Below are positions 11,866-20,943 of a stretch of DNA of 64,000 bases, in pieces. The notes beneath the pieces are model-generated. The model saw nothing but the letters and a program-made list of their open reading frames with translations. It made no database searches and was not told the origin of the DNA. The position numbers and the translations under genes were made by a program. Location: assembly GCF_900099785.1 (NCBI RefSeq), contig NZ_FNDS01000003.1, positions 186,001 to 250,000 on the forward strand. Reading direction: 5' to 3'. This DNA is from Pseudomonas panipatensis. Lineage in GTDB: Bacteria > Pseudomonadota > Gammaproteobacteria > Pseudomonadales > Pseudomonadaceae. The stretch's first letter is position 1. Each line of letters starts with the position of its first letter.

Positions 11866-14154
11866 ATGTCCTTGCGCGCATCCTTTGCGTCGACCATCGC
11901 GTTCATGCTGTTGCCCCTGGCTGCCCAGGCGGCGGGGATTTCCTACAGCAAGGACATTCAGCCGATCTTCACCGACAAGTGCGTGGCCTGCCACGCCTGC
12001 TACGACTCGCCCTGCCAGCTCAACCTGAGCGCCGCCGAAGGCGCCCAGCGCGGCGCCAACAAGCTGCCGGTGTACGACGCATCGCGCACCAAGGCGCAGG
12101 AACCCACCCGGCTGTTCCTCGATGCCCATGGCGCCGATGCCTGGCGCCGCAAGGGCTTCTGGTCGGTACTCGATGGCCGTGGCAACCAGGCGGCGCTGAT
12201 GGCGCGGATGATCGACCTCGGCCATAGCCACCCGCTGGTGCCCAACGCGAAGATCGCCGACGGCCTGGACCTGTCGATCAACCGCCGCAACCAGTGCCCG
12301 ACGCCGGAGAGCATCGACGACTTCGTGGAGCAAAACCCGCGCAGCGGCATGCCTTTCGCGGTGACCGGCCTGAGCGACAAGCAATACGCCACCCTCAAGG
12401 CCTGGCTGGCGCAGGGCGCGCCGGTCGACGAGCAGCCGATGCAACCGAGCGCCGCCGAGGCGCGGCAGGTCACCGACTGGGAGAACTTCCTCAATCAGCG
12501 CGGCGCCCGCGAAACCCTGGTATCGCGCTGGCTCTACGAGCACCTGTTCCTCGCGCACCTGTATTTCAGCGAGAACGGCACGCCAGGGCACTTCTTCCAG
12601 GTGGTGCGCTCGCGCACCCCGAGCGGACTGCCCATCGATCCCGTCGCCGCGCGCCGCGCCAATGAAGACCCGGGCACCGAGTTCTATTACCGCCTGTGGC
12701 CCATCCAGGGGGTGATCGTGCACAAGACGCACATCACCTATCCGCTCTCGTCGGCCAAGCTGGCGCACGTCCGCGAGCTGTTCTTCTCCGGCAACTGGCA
12801 GGCCGACAAGGTGCCGGGCTATGGTCCGAAGCACCGCGCCAACCCCTTCGAGACCTTCGCCGCCATCCCGGCGCAGGCGCGCTATCAGTTCATGCTGGAC
12901 AACGCCGAGTACTTCGTCCGCACCTTTATCCGCGGCCCGGTGTGTCGTGGGCAGATCGCCACCGACGTGATCCGCGACAACTTCTGGACGCTCTTCCAGG
13001 ACCCGCGGCATGACCTTTACCTCACGGACCCGGTGTTCCGCGAAAAGGCGACGCCCTTGCTGGCGCTGCCCGGACTGATCGACGACATGGGCCAGATGCT
13101 GTTGCAGTGGACCACCTACCGCGACAAACGCAACGAGTACGAGAAGCTGCGCCTGATCGCCTACCAGGGCGCGCCGGTGCCGACCTGGGCGGACATCTGG
13201 CGCGGCAACGACAACGCCTTGCTCTCGGTCTTCCGCCAGTACGACAGCGCCTCGGTGCGCAAGGGCCTGATCGGTGGCGTGCCGCAGACCATCTGGTGGA
13301 TGGACTACCCGCTGCTGGAGCGCACCTACTACGGCCTGGTGGCCAACTTCGACGTCTTCGGCAACGTCTCGCACCAGGCGCAGACGCGGCTGTACTTCGA
13401 CCTGATCCGCAATGGCGCCGAGCAGAACTTCCTCCGCCTGATGCCGGTGGCGGCGCGCGGGCCGCTGCTCGACGACTGGTACCAGAACAGCGGCAAGCTG
13501 AAGATGTGGATGGACTACCAGAACCTCGACTATGGCATGCCGACCGGCCTCGACTTGCCGGCGGTCGGCGCCAAGAACGCCTTCGCCAGCCAGTTGCTGA
13601 CCCGTTACGCCAGCCTCAACGCGCGTCCCGACCCGATCAACCTCTGCCGTAACGGCGGCTGCTACCGCAGCGGCGTGGTGCGGCCGCTGCAGGACGCCGA
13701 GCAGGCCTTCAGCCGCCTGGTCAGCCGCCCGGCGGCCGGGCTCAAAGTGATCGAGCAATTCCCCGAGGCGACCATGCTGCGGGTGGAGCTGGCCGACGGT
13801 AAGCGCGAGATCTACACCGTGCTGCGCAACCGCGCGCACAGCAACGTCGCCTTCATGCTCGGCGAGTCGCTGCGCTACCAGCCAGGTCTGGACACCCTGA
13901 CCATCTACCCTGGCGTGCTCTCCAGCTACCCCAACTTCATGTTCGACCTGAAGGCCGGGGAGGCCGAAGACTTCGTCGCGGCGCTGGAAAAGGTCCAGGT
14001 CCAGGCCGACTTCGACAAGGTCGTCGAGCGCTGGGGCATCCGCCGCAGCAACCCGCAATTCTGGTTCTACTTCCACGACCTCGATGCCTACCTGCGCGAG
14101 ACCGAGCCGGCGGAAGCGGGCATCCTCGACATGAACCGCTACGAGAACCTCTGA
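11866..14154 (+). CDS. cti: Periplasmic fatty acid cis/trans isomerase
   Basis: A 762-residue exported haem protein that isomerises cis to trans double bonds in membrane phospholipid acyl chains, a quick response of Pseudomonas to solvents and heat. Evidence: a signal peptide (SLRASFASTIAFMLLPLAAQAA) and, soon after, a c-type haem site CVACH (about residue 45) within FTDKCVACHACYDSPCQLNLS, as in known Cti proteins, and full-length similarity in style to that family. Start ATG at 11866 follows GGTTTGGAGA. It lies divergent to metH and ahead of nfuA in the same direction. Confidence 0.93.
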   Translation: MSLRASFASTIAFMLLPLAAQAAGISYSKDIQPIFTDKCVACHACYDSPCQLNLSAAEGAQRGANKLPVYDASRTKAQEPTRLFLDAHGADAWRRKGFWSVLDGRGNQAALMARMIDLGHSHPLVPNAKIADGLDLSINRRNQCPTPESIDDFVEQNPRSGMPFAVTGLSDKQYATLKAWLAQGAPVDEQPMQPSAAEARQVTDWENFLNQRGARETLVSRWLYEHLFLAHLYFSENGTPGHFFQVVRSRTPSGLPIDPVAARRANEDPGTEFYYRLWPIQGVIVHKTHITYPLSSAKLAHVRELFFSGNWQADKVPGYGPKHRANPFETFAAIPAQARYQFMLDNAEYFVRTFIRGPVCRGQIATDVIRDNFWTLFQDPRHDLYLTDPVFREKATPLLALPGLIDDMGQMLLQWTTYRDKRNEYEKLRLIAYQGAPVPTWADIWRGNDNALLSVFRQYDSASVRKGLIGGVPQTIWWMDYPLLERTYYGLVANFDVFGNVSHQAQTRLYFDLIRNGAEQNFLRLMPVAARGPLLDDWYQNSGKLKMWMDYQNLDYGMPTGLDLPAVGAKNAFASQLLTRYASLNARPDPINLCRNGGCYRSGVVRPLQDAEQAFSRLVSRPAAGLKVIEQFPEATMLRVELADGKREIYTVLRNRAHSNVAFMLGESLRYQPGLDTLTIYPGVLSSYPNFMFDLKAGEAEDFVAALEKVQVQADFDKVVERWGIRRSNPQFWFYFHDLDAYLRETEPAEAGILDMNRYENL

Positions 14155-14266
14155 GCCGCCGCCGAGCGCCGCGAACCCCGGCGCCGCTCCGCGAGCGCAG
14201 GGGTTTCGCGGGCGCGGCGCGGCCCTTCCCGATGGGCGCGGCGCGCCAGGATAGCTGCGAATTATT

Positions 14267-14283
14267 CCTACCAAATTGGTAGG
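14267..14283. promoter_or_regulatory. Perfect palindrome upstream of nfuA, IscR type 1-like
   Basis: CCTACCAAATTGGTAGG has 8-bp perfect arms around one base and lies 57 bases before the nfuA start. Its centre matches most positions of the IscR type 1 consensus core (ACTRWWWYAGT), with poorer flanks. IscR control of Fe-S genes including nfuA is known in P. aeruginosa, so an IscR operator is a fair guess. Confidence 0.5.
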
Positions 14284-14340
14284 CCTTTATCCGGGTGGGG
14301 GGATTGGCGTACACTGGCGCCACGTTTGCGAGGAGTTGCC

Positions 14341-14925
14341 ATGAGCGCCATCACCATTACCGAAGCCGCCCAGGAATACCTGGCCGAACTGCTGGCCAAG
14401 CAGGACACCCCCGGCATCGGCATTCGTATCTTCATTACCCAGCCGGGCACCCAGTACGCGGAAACCTGCATCGCCTACTGCAAGCCGAGCGAGCAGAAGC
14501 CGGAAGACACCCCGGTCGGCCTGAAGGACTTCACCGCCTGGATCGACGCTGTCAGCGAACCCTTCCTGGAAGACGCGGTGGTCGACTATGCCACCGACCG
14601 CATGGGCGGCCAGCTGACCATCAAGGCGCCGAACGCCAAGGTGCCGATGGTCAACGAAGACAGTCCGATCAGCGAACGCATCAACTACTACCTGCAGACC
14701 GAGATCAACCCCGGTCTGGCCAGCCACGGCGGTCAGGTCAGCCTGGTCGACGTGGTCGAGGACAACATCGCCGTGCTGCGCTTCGGCGGTGGTTGCCAGG
14801 GCTGCGGCATGGTCGACATGACCCTCAAGGACGGCGTCGAGAAGACCCTGGTCGAGCGCATCCCCGAGCTGAAAGGCGTGCGCGACGTCACCGACCACAG
14901 CAACAAGGAAAACGCCTACTACTGA
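14341..14925 (+). CDS. nfuA: Fe-S cluster carrier NfuA
   Basis: A 194-residue scaffold/carrier that passes 4Fe-4S clusters to apo-proteins under oxidative stress or iron limitation. It has the two-domain layout of NfuA: an N-terminal degenerate A-type domain ([18 protein letters not shown]) and a C-terminal Nfu domain with the cluster-binding CQGC motif in [17 protein letters not shown] (about residue 150). Start ATG at 14341 is preceded by GAGGAG. A palindromic site lies upstream and a strong terminator follows, so it is monocistronic. Confidence 0.96.
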   Translation: MSAITITEAAQEYLAELLAKQDTPGIGIRIFITQPGTQYAETCIAYCKPSEQKPEDTPVGLKDFTAWIDAVSEPFLEDAVVDYATDRMGGQLTIKAPNAKVPMVNEDSPISERINYYLQTEINPGLASHGGQVSLVDVVEDNIAVLRFGGGCQGCGMVDMTLKDGVEKTLVERIPELKGVRDVTDHSNKENAYY

Positions 14926-14944
14926 GTGGCAGGCGTTTTCGGCG

Positions 14945-14972
14945 AAAAGGCGGCCCATGGGCCGCCTTTTTT
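14945..14972. terminator. Rho-independent terminator after nfuA
   Basis: AAAAGGCGGCCC / GGGCCGCCTTTT stem pair around ATG-free short centre, followed by further T residues. It can work in both directions and separates nfuA from the convergent MFS gene. Confidence 0.92.
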
Positions 14973-15029
14973 CGTTGACGGATTCGTCCTCGCCAACAGG
15001 CGCCAGCGCCTGATCCGTCCGCCGTGGGC

Positions 15030-16205
15030 TCAGGCGTTCGCTGCCTGCCGCCGCCGTGCCGGCCAGAACAGCGCCAGGGCGAACAGCAGCACCGGCCATA
15101 CCAACAGGTTCACCGCGTGCCAGCCAAGGCTGGTGATCAATGCGCCGGAGCTGAACGACATCAGCGCGGCCATCACGCTATTGCCCTGTTCCATCAGACC
15201 CTGGGCCTGGCCGCGTTCGGCCTCGCCGTGGCCTTCGCCGAGCAAGTGGGTGCCGGCCACCAGCATGAGGTTCCAGCCCATGCCCAGCAGCAGCGAGCTG
15301 AGCAGAAAGAGCGTGCTCGACAGGCCCGCCAGGGCGACGGCCGCGCTGCTGGCCAGCAAGACCATGCCGAGCAGGCTGACGCGGCGGTTGCCGAGGCGGT
15401 CCACCAGCGGTCCGGCGATGAAGGCAGGCAGGAACATGCCCAGCAGGTGCCACTGGATGACGTCGGCGGCGCGCGCCAGTGGCAGACCGCAGAACTGCAT
15501 GGCCAGCGGCGTGGCGTTCATGATCAGGATCATCAGGCCGTGGCCGGCGGCGGTGCAGGCCATGGCTGCGCGCACCTGGGGTCGGCCTAGCAGCTCGCGT
15601 GCGCTGGTCAGCCCGGCGCGTGGCGGACGGGGCGCCGCGCCCTGTGGCAGGCGGCTGGTGATCAGCAGGCCGAGCAGGGCGAGTCCGGCAATGGCCAGAT
15701 AGGCACCGACGAAGGGCGTCGGCAGCGCAGCGCGCGCCCACAGCGCCAGGCTCGGGGCGAGCAGGGCGGCGAGCACGCCGCCGCCGATCACCCAGGCGCT
15801 GGCACGGCCCCTCTGCGCCGCGCCGACGGCTTCCAGCGCGGCGAAGCGGTAATACATGGCCGACGCCTGGTAGACGCCGATCGGCAGGGCACCGAGACAA
15901 AGCCAGGCGAAGTCGCCGAGCTGCACGCCAAGGGCGCAGAGCAGCCCGCCGAACACACCGCTGGCGGCGCCGAGCATCAGTCCGCGGCGGCGGCCGTGGC
16001 GCTGCATGAACAGCGACAGCGGTTGGACCGCGAGCAGGTTGCCCAGCACCAGCAGGGCCAGCGGCAGGGTCGCCAGGCTGTTCAGCGGCGCCAGTTGCGC
16101 ACCGATCAGCGCGGTCAGGGTGATGCCGATCAGCGAGCAGGACCAGTACAGCGCCTGAGCGAGGAACAGCAGGCGCAGCGTCGCATTGCGCAGGAGCAGC
16201 ATCAT
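15030..16205 (-). CDS. MFS transporter
   Basis: A 391-residue major facilitator superfamily protein with about twelve hydrophobic helices, starting MMLLLRNATLRLLFLAQALYWSCSLIGITL. The loop between helices 2 and 3 carries QRHGRRRGLMLGA, the basic pattern of MFS proteins, and the second half repeats it (DRLGNRRVSLLGM). Two ATGs are adjacent (16203-16205 and 16200-16202); I take the first. The upstream DUF1272 gene ends seven bases before it, so they form one operon. Substrate unknown; the family resembles sugar or drug exporters found after nfuA in P. aeruginosa. Confidence 0.85.
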   Translation of the reverse strand: MMLLLRNATLRLLFLAQALYWSCSLIGITLTALIGAQLAPLNSLATLPLALLVLGNLLAVQPLSLFMQRHGRRRGLMLGAASGVFGGLLCALGVQLGDFAWLCLGALPIGVYQASAMYYRFAALEAVGAAQRGRASAWVIGGGVLAALLAPSLALWARAALPTPFVGAYLAIAGLALLGLLITSRLPQGAAPRPPRAGLTSARELLGRPQVRAAMACTAAGHGLMILIMNATPLAMQFCGLPLARAADVIQWHLLGMFLPAFIAGPLVDRLGNRRVSLLGMVLLASSAAVALAGLSSTLFLLSSLLLGMGWNLMLVAGTHLLGEGHGEAERGQAQGLMEQGNSVMAALMSFSSGALITSLGWHAVNLLVWPVLLFALALFWPARRRQAANA

Positions 16206-16212
16206 CGCCTGC

Positions 16213-16455
16213 TCATGCCTGGCAGCCGGCAGGCTTGAGCACGCGCTGGCACGACGCCGGATGGCGGCGCAGGGCGTCGGCCGGGCGCCGCGGCCGCGCC
16301 AGCAGTTCGCCGCCGCAGTTCGGGCAGTGGCCGCCGAGCACCGCCTCGGCACAGGCGCGGCAGAAGGTGCATTCGAAGGAACAGATGCGCGCCTCGGCGC
16401 TATCGCCGGGCAGATCGCGGTCGCAGCATTCGCAGTTGGGGCGCAGTTCGAGCAT
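16213..16455 (-). CDS. DUF1272 zinc-ribbon protein
   Basis: An 80-residue protein made of cysteine pairs: CECCDRDL, CSFECTFCRAC and CPNCGGELL, spaced as in DUF1272 zinc ribbons. The opening MLELRPNCECCDRDLP is the family signature. Function is unknown. It is followed seven bases later by the MFS transporter gene and preceded by a GlxA-type regulator 30 bases upstream on the same strand, so the three may be one unit, with the regulator first. Confidence 0.88.
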   Translation of the reverse strand: MLELRPNCECCDRDLPGDSAEARICSFECTFCRACAEAVLGGHCPNCGGELLARPRRPADALRRHPASCQRVLKPAGCQA

Positions 16456-16485
16456 GGCGAAGACCTTCTTGCCAGGGGAGGTGGA

Positions 16486-17496
16486 TCAGGCGCCGGCCAG
16501 CAGGCCGAAGCGCTCGGCATATTCCTGCGGGCTCACCGCCAGGTGCTTGTGGAAGCTGCGCCGCAGGTTCTCCGGATGACCGAAACCGCACAGCCGCGCC
16601 ACCGTGCCGATCGACGCCTGGGCATCCTGCAACAGGGCGCGCGCGGCCTCGACACGGACGCGTTCGACATAGCGCCCCGGCGCCACGCCCAGCTCGTTGA
16701 TGAACACCCGCGACAGCGTGCGCGGGCTCATGCAGGCCTGCTCGGCCAGCGCCTCCAGCGACAGGTCGGCGCCGAGGTGGGCGGGAATCCACTCCAGCAG
16801 CGCGGCCAGCCGCGGCGCGCGCACCGGCTCCGGGGTCAGCCAGGCGCTGAACTGCGCCTGGCCGCCGGGCCGCTTGAGGAACATCACCAAGCGCCGCGCC
16901 ACCGCCAGCGCCAGGGGCCGGCCAAGGTCGGCCTCGACCAGCGCCAGGGCCAGGTCGATGCCGGCGGTGACGCCGGCCGAGGTGAACACATGGTCGTCGC
17001 CATCGCGCCGGCTCGGGTCATAGGTATGCAGGCGGTCGCCCTGCACCTGCACGGCGGGGTAACCGTCGCGCAGGGCGTCGACATCGGCCCAATGGGTGGT
17101 CGCGGAGCGCCCGTCGAGCACCCCGGCGGCGGCCAGCAACAGGGCGCCGGAGCACACCGAGCCGAGCCGGCGGGTGCGCGCTTCGGCCTGGCGCAGCCAC
17201 GCCAGCAGGGCCGGGTTCGCGCATTGCGCGTCGACGCCCAGGCCGCCAGGCACCAGCAGGGTGTCGAGGCTGGCGGGGTCGGTTGCGCTCCAGGCGGCGT
17301 CGGCGCAGATGCGCAGCCCGGCGGAAGTGGCCACCGGCGTCGCTGCCTCGCCCAGCACCAGCAGCGCGTAAGCGGCCGGCAAGCCCTGGCGCTGGCGTTC
17401 GACATTGGCCGAGGCGAACACCTGCAGCGGCCCGGTGACGTCCAGGCTCATGACCTCGGGGTAGATCAGACAGGCGATGCGGCGTGGCGTGTCCAT
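16486..17496 (-). CDS. GlxA family transcriptional regulator (DJ-1/PfpI-like domain plus AraC helix-turn-helix)
   Basis: A 336-residue two-domain regulator. Residues 1 to about 190 are a DJ-1/PfpI class I amidotransferase-like domain (IACLIYPEVMSLDVTGPLQVF at the start; GSVCSGALLLAAAGVLDG holds the nucleophile-elbow cysteine). The C-terminal 100 residues are an AraC/XylS DNA-binding domain (LSLEALAEQACMSPRTLSRVF and TVARLCGFGHPENLRRSF). Such proteins typically activate neighbouring catabolic or transport genes after binding a small ligand; none is identifiable here. The likely targets are the DUF1272 and MFS genes just downstream on the same strand. Confidence 0.9.
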   Translation of the reverse strand: MDTPRRIACLIYPEVMSLDVTGPLQVFASANVERQRQGLPAAYALLVLGEAATPVATSAGLRICADAAWSATDPASLDTLLVPGGLGVDAQCANPALLAWLRQAEARTRRLGSVCSGALLLAAAGVLDGRSATTHWADVDALRDGYPAVQVQGDRLHTYDPSRRDGDDHVFTSAGVTAGIDLALALVEADLGRPLALAVARRLVMFLKRPGGQAQFSAWLTPEPVRAPRLAALLEWIPAHLGADLSLEALAEQACMSPRTLSRVFINELGVAPGRYVERVRVEAARALLQDAQASIGTVARLCGFGHPENLRRSFHKHLAVSPQEYAERFGLLAGA

Positions 17497-17616
17497 GGCG
17501 GGCCTCGATGGGGACTGCGCTCAGTGTGTGACCAAGCGGCATTGGCGACAATGACAGATGCCCCACGAATCTTGCCATTTCCCGGCGACTCGCGGAAACG
17601 CGCCGGCCCACGAACG

Positions 17617-17645
17617 AAAAAGCCCGGCACGGGGCCGGGCTTTTT
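17617..17645. terminator. Bidirectional rho-independent terminator
   Basis: AAAAAGCCCGGC / GCCGGGCTTTTT, a 12-bp perfect stem with a 5-base loop and T runs in both directions. It lies after the 89-aa gene on the minus strand and upstream of the GlxA regulator. Confidence 0.9.
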
Positions 17646-17677
17646 CTGGACAGCGACTTCGGGATGGCGATCGGGGC

Positions 17678-17947
17678 TTATTCAGGCATCCGCCAATCCT
17701 GCAGGTCGTAGCCTTCGCGGTTCAGCTCCTCGCGGGCATGGATCAGCAGGTCCGCCAGTTGCTCGCGGTTGGAGTAGGCCGAACTGGGAATGCGCGTCAG
17801 GCCGAGCAGACGGGTACCGGTGCGGTCGAGGACCGACAGGTCGAGGCTGCCGTCGCCACCCTGGTCGACCCAGGTGACGCAATTGAAGGGTTGGAAGGCT
17901 CGTCCAGTGATCAGCAGAGCCTCGTTGAATCGAAGGGTAGCGTTCAT
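17678..17947 (-). CDS. Hypothetical 89-aa protein
   Basis: A small soluble protein, start ATG at 17945-17947 after an AGAGAG ribosome binding site (MNATLRFNEALLITGRAFQ), ending in LQDWRMPE. It has no signal peptide or membrane helix and no motif I recognise. Features are a central SLDLSVLDRTGTRLLGLTR and a helical C-terminal region NREQLADLLIHAREELNREGYDL. A strong terminator follows it, which supports it being a real gene. Small proteins of this sort occur in many Pseudomonas genomes without a known function. Confidence 0.7.
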   Translation of the reverse strand: MNATLRFNEALLITGRAFQPFNCVTWVDQGGDGSLDLSVLDRTGTRLLGLTRIPSSAYSNREQLADLLIHAREELNREGYDLQDWRMPE

Positions 17948-18304
17948 GGTTTGCTCTCTCTGCGCAGTTAATCCATCGCTGCCGGTTGGAAACCGCAACG
18001 TGCGTGCGGTTCCCCTGGGTTCAGGCAATGGATGCGCGCAGCCGGGGCGAAAGTCACAGCCCCTGTCGCTTTTGTGAACAATCTTGTCGCCTTCAAAACC
18101 GGCCGATTGCCGGCGATCTTCTGTGAAGTCGAGGCGAACCGCTCTACCACGGGGCTTGTGGCGAAACGCCGGGCTGCGCCGATCCGCCGCAGGGATCGCG
18201 CGCACATGGTCCGGCCAGCGGGTGTCGCCGTGGCGTCGTGACAGCCGGGGCAGGGCGCAGGAAGATAGGCGCCTTTCGCATCCCGACGATGCCCAGGAGG
18301 ACAG
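17948..18304. other. Intergenic region between divergent genes
   Basis: About 357 bases between the divergent 89-aa gene and the carboxypeptidase gene. It must hold both promoters, but I could not pick a convincing sigma-70 pair or repeat. Only a GGAGGACAG ribosome binding site before the carboxypeptidase is clear. Confidence 0.5.
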
Positions 18305-19432
18305 ATGGACATTCGCTGCGACTTCGACAGCGGCAACATTCAGGTCATCGACGCCAGCGACCCGCAGCGCGTGCTGCTGGCGCTACGCCCAGACCTCAAG
18401 AGCCCGCACTTCCAATGGTTCCATTTCCGCGTCGATGGCCTGCAGCCCGGTCAGCGCTATGGCTTCAGCCTGACCAACGCCGGGCAGTCGAGCTATACCG
18501 GCGGCTGGCCGGGCTATCGCGCGCTGGCCTCCTACGACCAGCGCGACTGGTTCCGCGTGCCCAGCGAATACGATGGGCAGGCCCTGCATTTCAGCCTCGA
18601 CGCCGAGCGGCCGCAGGCCTGGTTCGCCTACTTCGAGCCCTACAGCCGCGAACGCCATGCGGCGCTGATCGAGCGTGCGCTGAAGCAGGACGGCGTCGAA
18701 CTGCTGGCCAGCGGCAACAGCCTCGAAGGCCGCGACATCCCGCTGCTGCGCGTGCGCCGCAACCCGCAGGCAACGCGCAAGCTGTGGCTGATCGCCCAGC
18801 AGCATCCCGGCGAGCACATGGCCGAATGGTTCATGGAAGGCCTGATCGAACGCCTGGAACGGCGCGACGACCCGGAGCTGGAGCACCTGCTGGCGCACGC
18901 CGAGCTGTACCTGGTGCCGAACATGAACCCCGATGGGGCCTTCCGCGGCCACCTGCGCACCAATGCCGCCGGCACCGACCTCAACCGCGCCTGGCAGGCG
19001 CCCAGCGCCGAGGCCAGCCCGGAAGTGCTGTTCGTCCAGGCGCAGATGCGCCGCCATGGCGTGGACCTGTTCCTCGACATCCATGGCGACGAGGAGATTC
19101 CCTACGTGTTCGCCGCCGGCTGCGAAGGCAACCCCGGCTACACGCCGCGCCAGGCCCATCTGGAGCAGGCCTTCCGCGAGCGCCTGGAAGCCCGCGGCGA
19201 GTTCCAGAGTGTCCACGGCTACCCGCGGAGCGCGCCGGGCCAGGCCAACATGAGCCTGGCCTGCAACTTCGTCGGGGAAACCTACCAGTGCCTGGCGCTG
19301 ACCCTGGAAATGCCGTTCAAGGACCACGACCTGGCGCCCGATGCCCGCCACGGCTGGAGCGGCGAGCGCGCCAAGCGCCTGGCCGGCGCCGTGCTCTCGA
19401 CCCTGGCGAGCCTGGTGCTGGATTTGCGCTGA
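18305..19432 (+). CDS. M14-type cytosolic carboxypeptidase family protein
   Basis: A 375-residue zinc peptidase of the M14 family (cytosolic carboxypeptidase / AGBL-like branch). An N-terminal beta domain (residues 1-115, ending WFAYFEPYSRERH) precedes the catalytic domain. Zinc ligands appear in QQHPGE (H167, E170) and in LFLDIHGDEE (H260); NPDGAFRGHLRTNAAGTDLNRAW is the substrate-binding segment, and E335 in LALTLEMPFKD is the expected catalytic glutamate. It would remove C-terminal residues from peptides or proteins in the cytoplasm; bacterial substrates are largely unknown. Start ATG follows GGAGG. The whole active site is present, so the enzyme should be functional. Confidence 0.9.
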   Translation: MDIRCDFDSGNIQVIDASDPQRVLLALRPDLKSPHFQWFHFRVDGLQPGQRYGFSLTNAGQSSYTGGWPGYRALASYDQRDWFRVPSEYDGQALHFSLDAERPQAWFAYFEPYSRERHAALIERALKQDGVELLASGNSLEGRDIPLLRVRRNPQATRKLWLIAQQHPGEHMAEWFMEGLIERLERRDDPELEHLLAHAELYLVPNMNPDGAFRGHLRTNAAGTDLNRAWQAPSAEASPEVLFVQAQMRRHGVDLFLDIHGDEEIPYVFAAGCEGNPGYTPRQAHLEQAFRERLEARGEFQSVHGYPRSAPGQANMSLACNFVGETYQCLALTLEMPFKDHDLAPDARHGWSGERAKRLAGAVLSTLASLVLDLR

Positions 19433-19493
19433 CTGGCATCTTTGCCGCCGCGTGCTAGTCCAAAGAATGAGCACATCGCATGCGGAGGTATCC

Positions 19494-19649
19494 ATGACCA
19501 GTACACGCAAGCTGCTGACCCCCCAGGAAATCGAGGGCCTGCAGGAACGCATGGACAGCAACGGCGAGCTGGATTTCCGCGAGCGCCGCGAAGTCCGCAA
19601 GAACCGCGCCGGCGCCCAGCGCCTGCGGCCGCTGCCGCTATCGTTCTAG
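19494..19649 (+). CDS. Small conserved-looking hydrophilic protein (51 aa)
   Basis: A 51-codon gene with a GGAGG ribosome binding site seven bases before the ATG. The protein is charged and probably helical: MTSTRKLLTPQEIEGLQERM, then DFRERREVRKNRAGAQRLRP. No function is known to me. It comes 61 bases after the carboxypeptidase gene in the same direction and might share its transcript. It is followed by the region with the Pho-box promoter of pstS. Confidence 0.55.
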   Translation: MTSTRKLLTPQEIEGLQERMDSNGELDFRERREVRKNRAGAQRLRPLPLSF

Positions 19650-19752
19650 CTTGACCAGCACGCCGCCCGGCCATGCCCGGGCGCGCGTCAAACGCTGGCT
19701 GGGCACAGCCTCCCGAGGCAGGCCGGGGAGGGCAAGTGGCCATTACTCGGAT

Positions 19753-19786
19753 TTTTCATCTCGTTGTAATAAGACGTACATATTCT
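19753..19786 (+). promoter_or_regulatory. Pho box and -10 element of the pst operon
   Basis: TTTTCAT-CTCG-TTGTAAT (19753-19770) is two 7-bp half sites with 4-bp spacing, close to the PhoB consensus CTGTCAT repeats (5/7 and 6/7 matches). A -10 hexamer TATTCT (19781-19786) begins ten bases later, the geometry in which PhoB replaces the -35 contact. This predicts induction by phosphate starvation. Confidence 0.85.
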
Positions 19787-19860
19787 AGGCTTTAAATCAT
19801 CCCGTCTTCTCACCGCTGGGGTGTTTCCCGGCTCTCCTCCCATACTGAGGTATTGACGTG

Positions 19861-20877
19861 ATGCTGCTAAGCAAAACCCGCCTGTCCGTCCTGCTGGCTT
19901 CGCTCGCCCTGAGCGGCCTGGCCCATGCCACCGACGTCACCGGTGCCGGCTCCAGCTTCGTTTATCCGGTCCTGTCCAAGTGGTCCCAGGACTACAGCAA
20001 GGCCTCCAGCAATCGCATCAACTACCAGTCGATCGGCTCCGGCGGCGGCATCGCCCAGATCAAGGCAGCCACCGTTGACTTCGGCGCCTCCGACGCCCCG
20101 CTGTCCGCCGACGACCTGAAGGCAGCCGGCCTGGGCCAGTTCCCCAGCGTCATCGGCGGCATCGTGCCGGTGGTCAACCTCGAAGGCGTCGAGCCGGGCA
20201 AACTGCGCCTGGACGGCGAAGTCCTGGCCAAGATCTTCATGGGCAGCATCACCGAGTGGAACGACCCGGCCATCGCCGCGCTGAACCCCGGTCTGAAACT
20301 GCCGACCGCGAAGATCACCGTGGTACACCGTTCGGACGGCTCGGGCACCTCCTTCAACTTCACCAACTACCTGGCCAAGGCCAGCGCTGACTGGAAAGCC
20401 AAGGTCGGCTTCGGCACCACCGTACCCTGGCCGGTCGGCATGGGCGGCAAGGGCAACGAAGGCGTCTCCGCCTACGTCAAGCAGATCAAGAACTCGATCG
20501 GCTACGTCGAATACGCCTACGCCCTGCAGAACAAGATGTCCTACACCACTCTGCAGAACGCCGCTGGCAAGTTCGTCCAGCCCAGCGCCAAGAGCTTCCA
20601 GGCCGCGGCTGACACCGCCGACTGGTCCAACGCCCAGGACTTCAACCTGATCATGACCAACGCGCCTGGCGACAGCGCATGGCCGATCACCGCCACCACC
20701 TGGATCATCATGTACAAGCAGCCGAAGAACGCCGAGCAAGCCAAGGCCGCCTTCGACTTCTTCAAGTGGTCCCTGGAGAACGGCCAGCAGCAGGCCGCTT
20801 CCCTCGACTACGTTGCTCTGCCGGAGTCCCTGGTCAAGCGCATCGAAGGCTACTGGAAGTCTGACTTCGCTCGCTGA
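19861..20877 (+). CDS. pstS: Phosphate ABC transporter, periplasmic phosphate-binding protein
   Basis: A 338-residue exported protein of the E. coli PstS type: signal peptide (LSKTRLSVLLASLALSGLAHA), then mature ATDVTGAGSSFVYPV. Phosphate-binding segments are visible as TGAGSSF, SIGSGGGIAQI, FGASDAPL and HRSDGSGTSFNF. It captures inorganic phosphate for the PstCAB transporter. I choose the ATG at 19861; a GTG one codon earlier (19858) is possible. A Pho box lies 90-110 bases upstream. This is the first gene of pstSCAB. Confidence 0.95.
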   Translation: MLLSKTRLSVLLASLALSGLAHATDVTGAGSSFVYPVLSKWSQDYSKASSNRINYQSIGSGGGIAQIKAATVDFGASDAPLSADDLKAAGLGQFPSVIGGIVPVVNLEGVEPGKLRLDGEVLAKIFMGSITEWNDPAIAALNPGLKLPTAKITVVHRSDGSGTSFNFTNYLAKASADWKAKVGFGTTVPWPVGMGGKGNEGVSAYVKQIKNSIGYVEYAYALQNKMSYTTLQNAAGKFVQPSAKSFQAAADTADWSNAQDFNLIMTNAPGDSAWPITATTWIIMYKQPKNAEQAKAAFDFFKWSLENGQQQAASLDYVALPESLVKRIEGYWKSDFAR

Positions 20878-20943
20878 TAGGTGATGAAACAGGACCGCCG
20901 CCCGGGTTACCTCGAGCGGCGGTTCGCTTGCTTGGATAAACCG

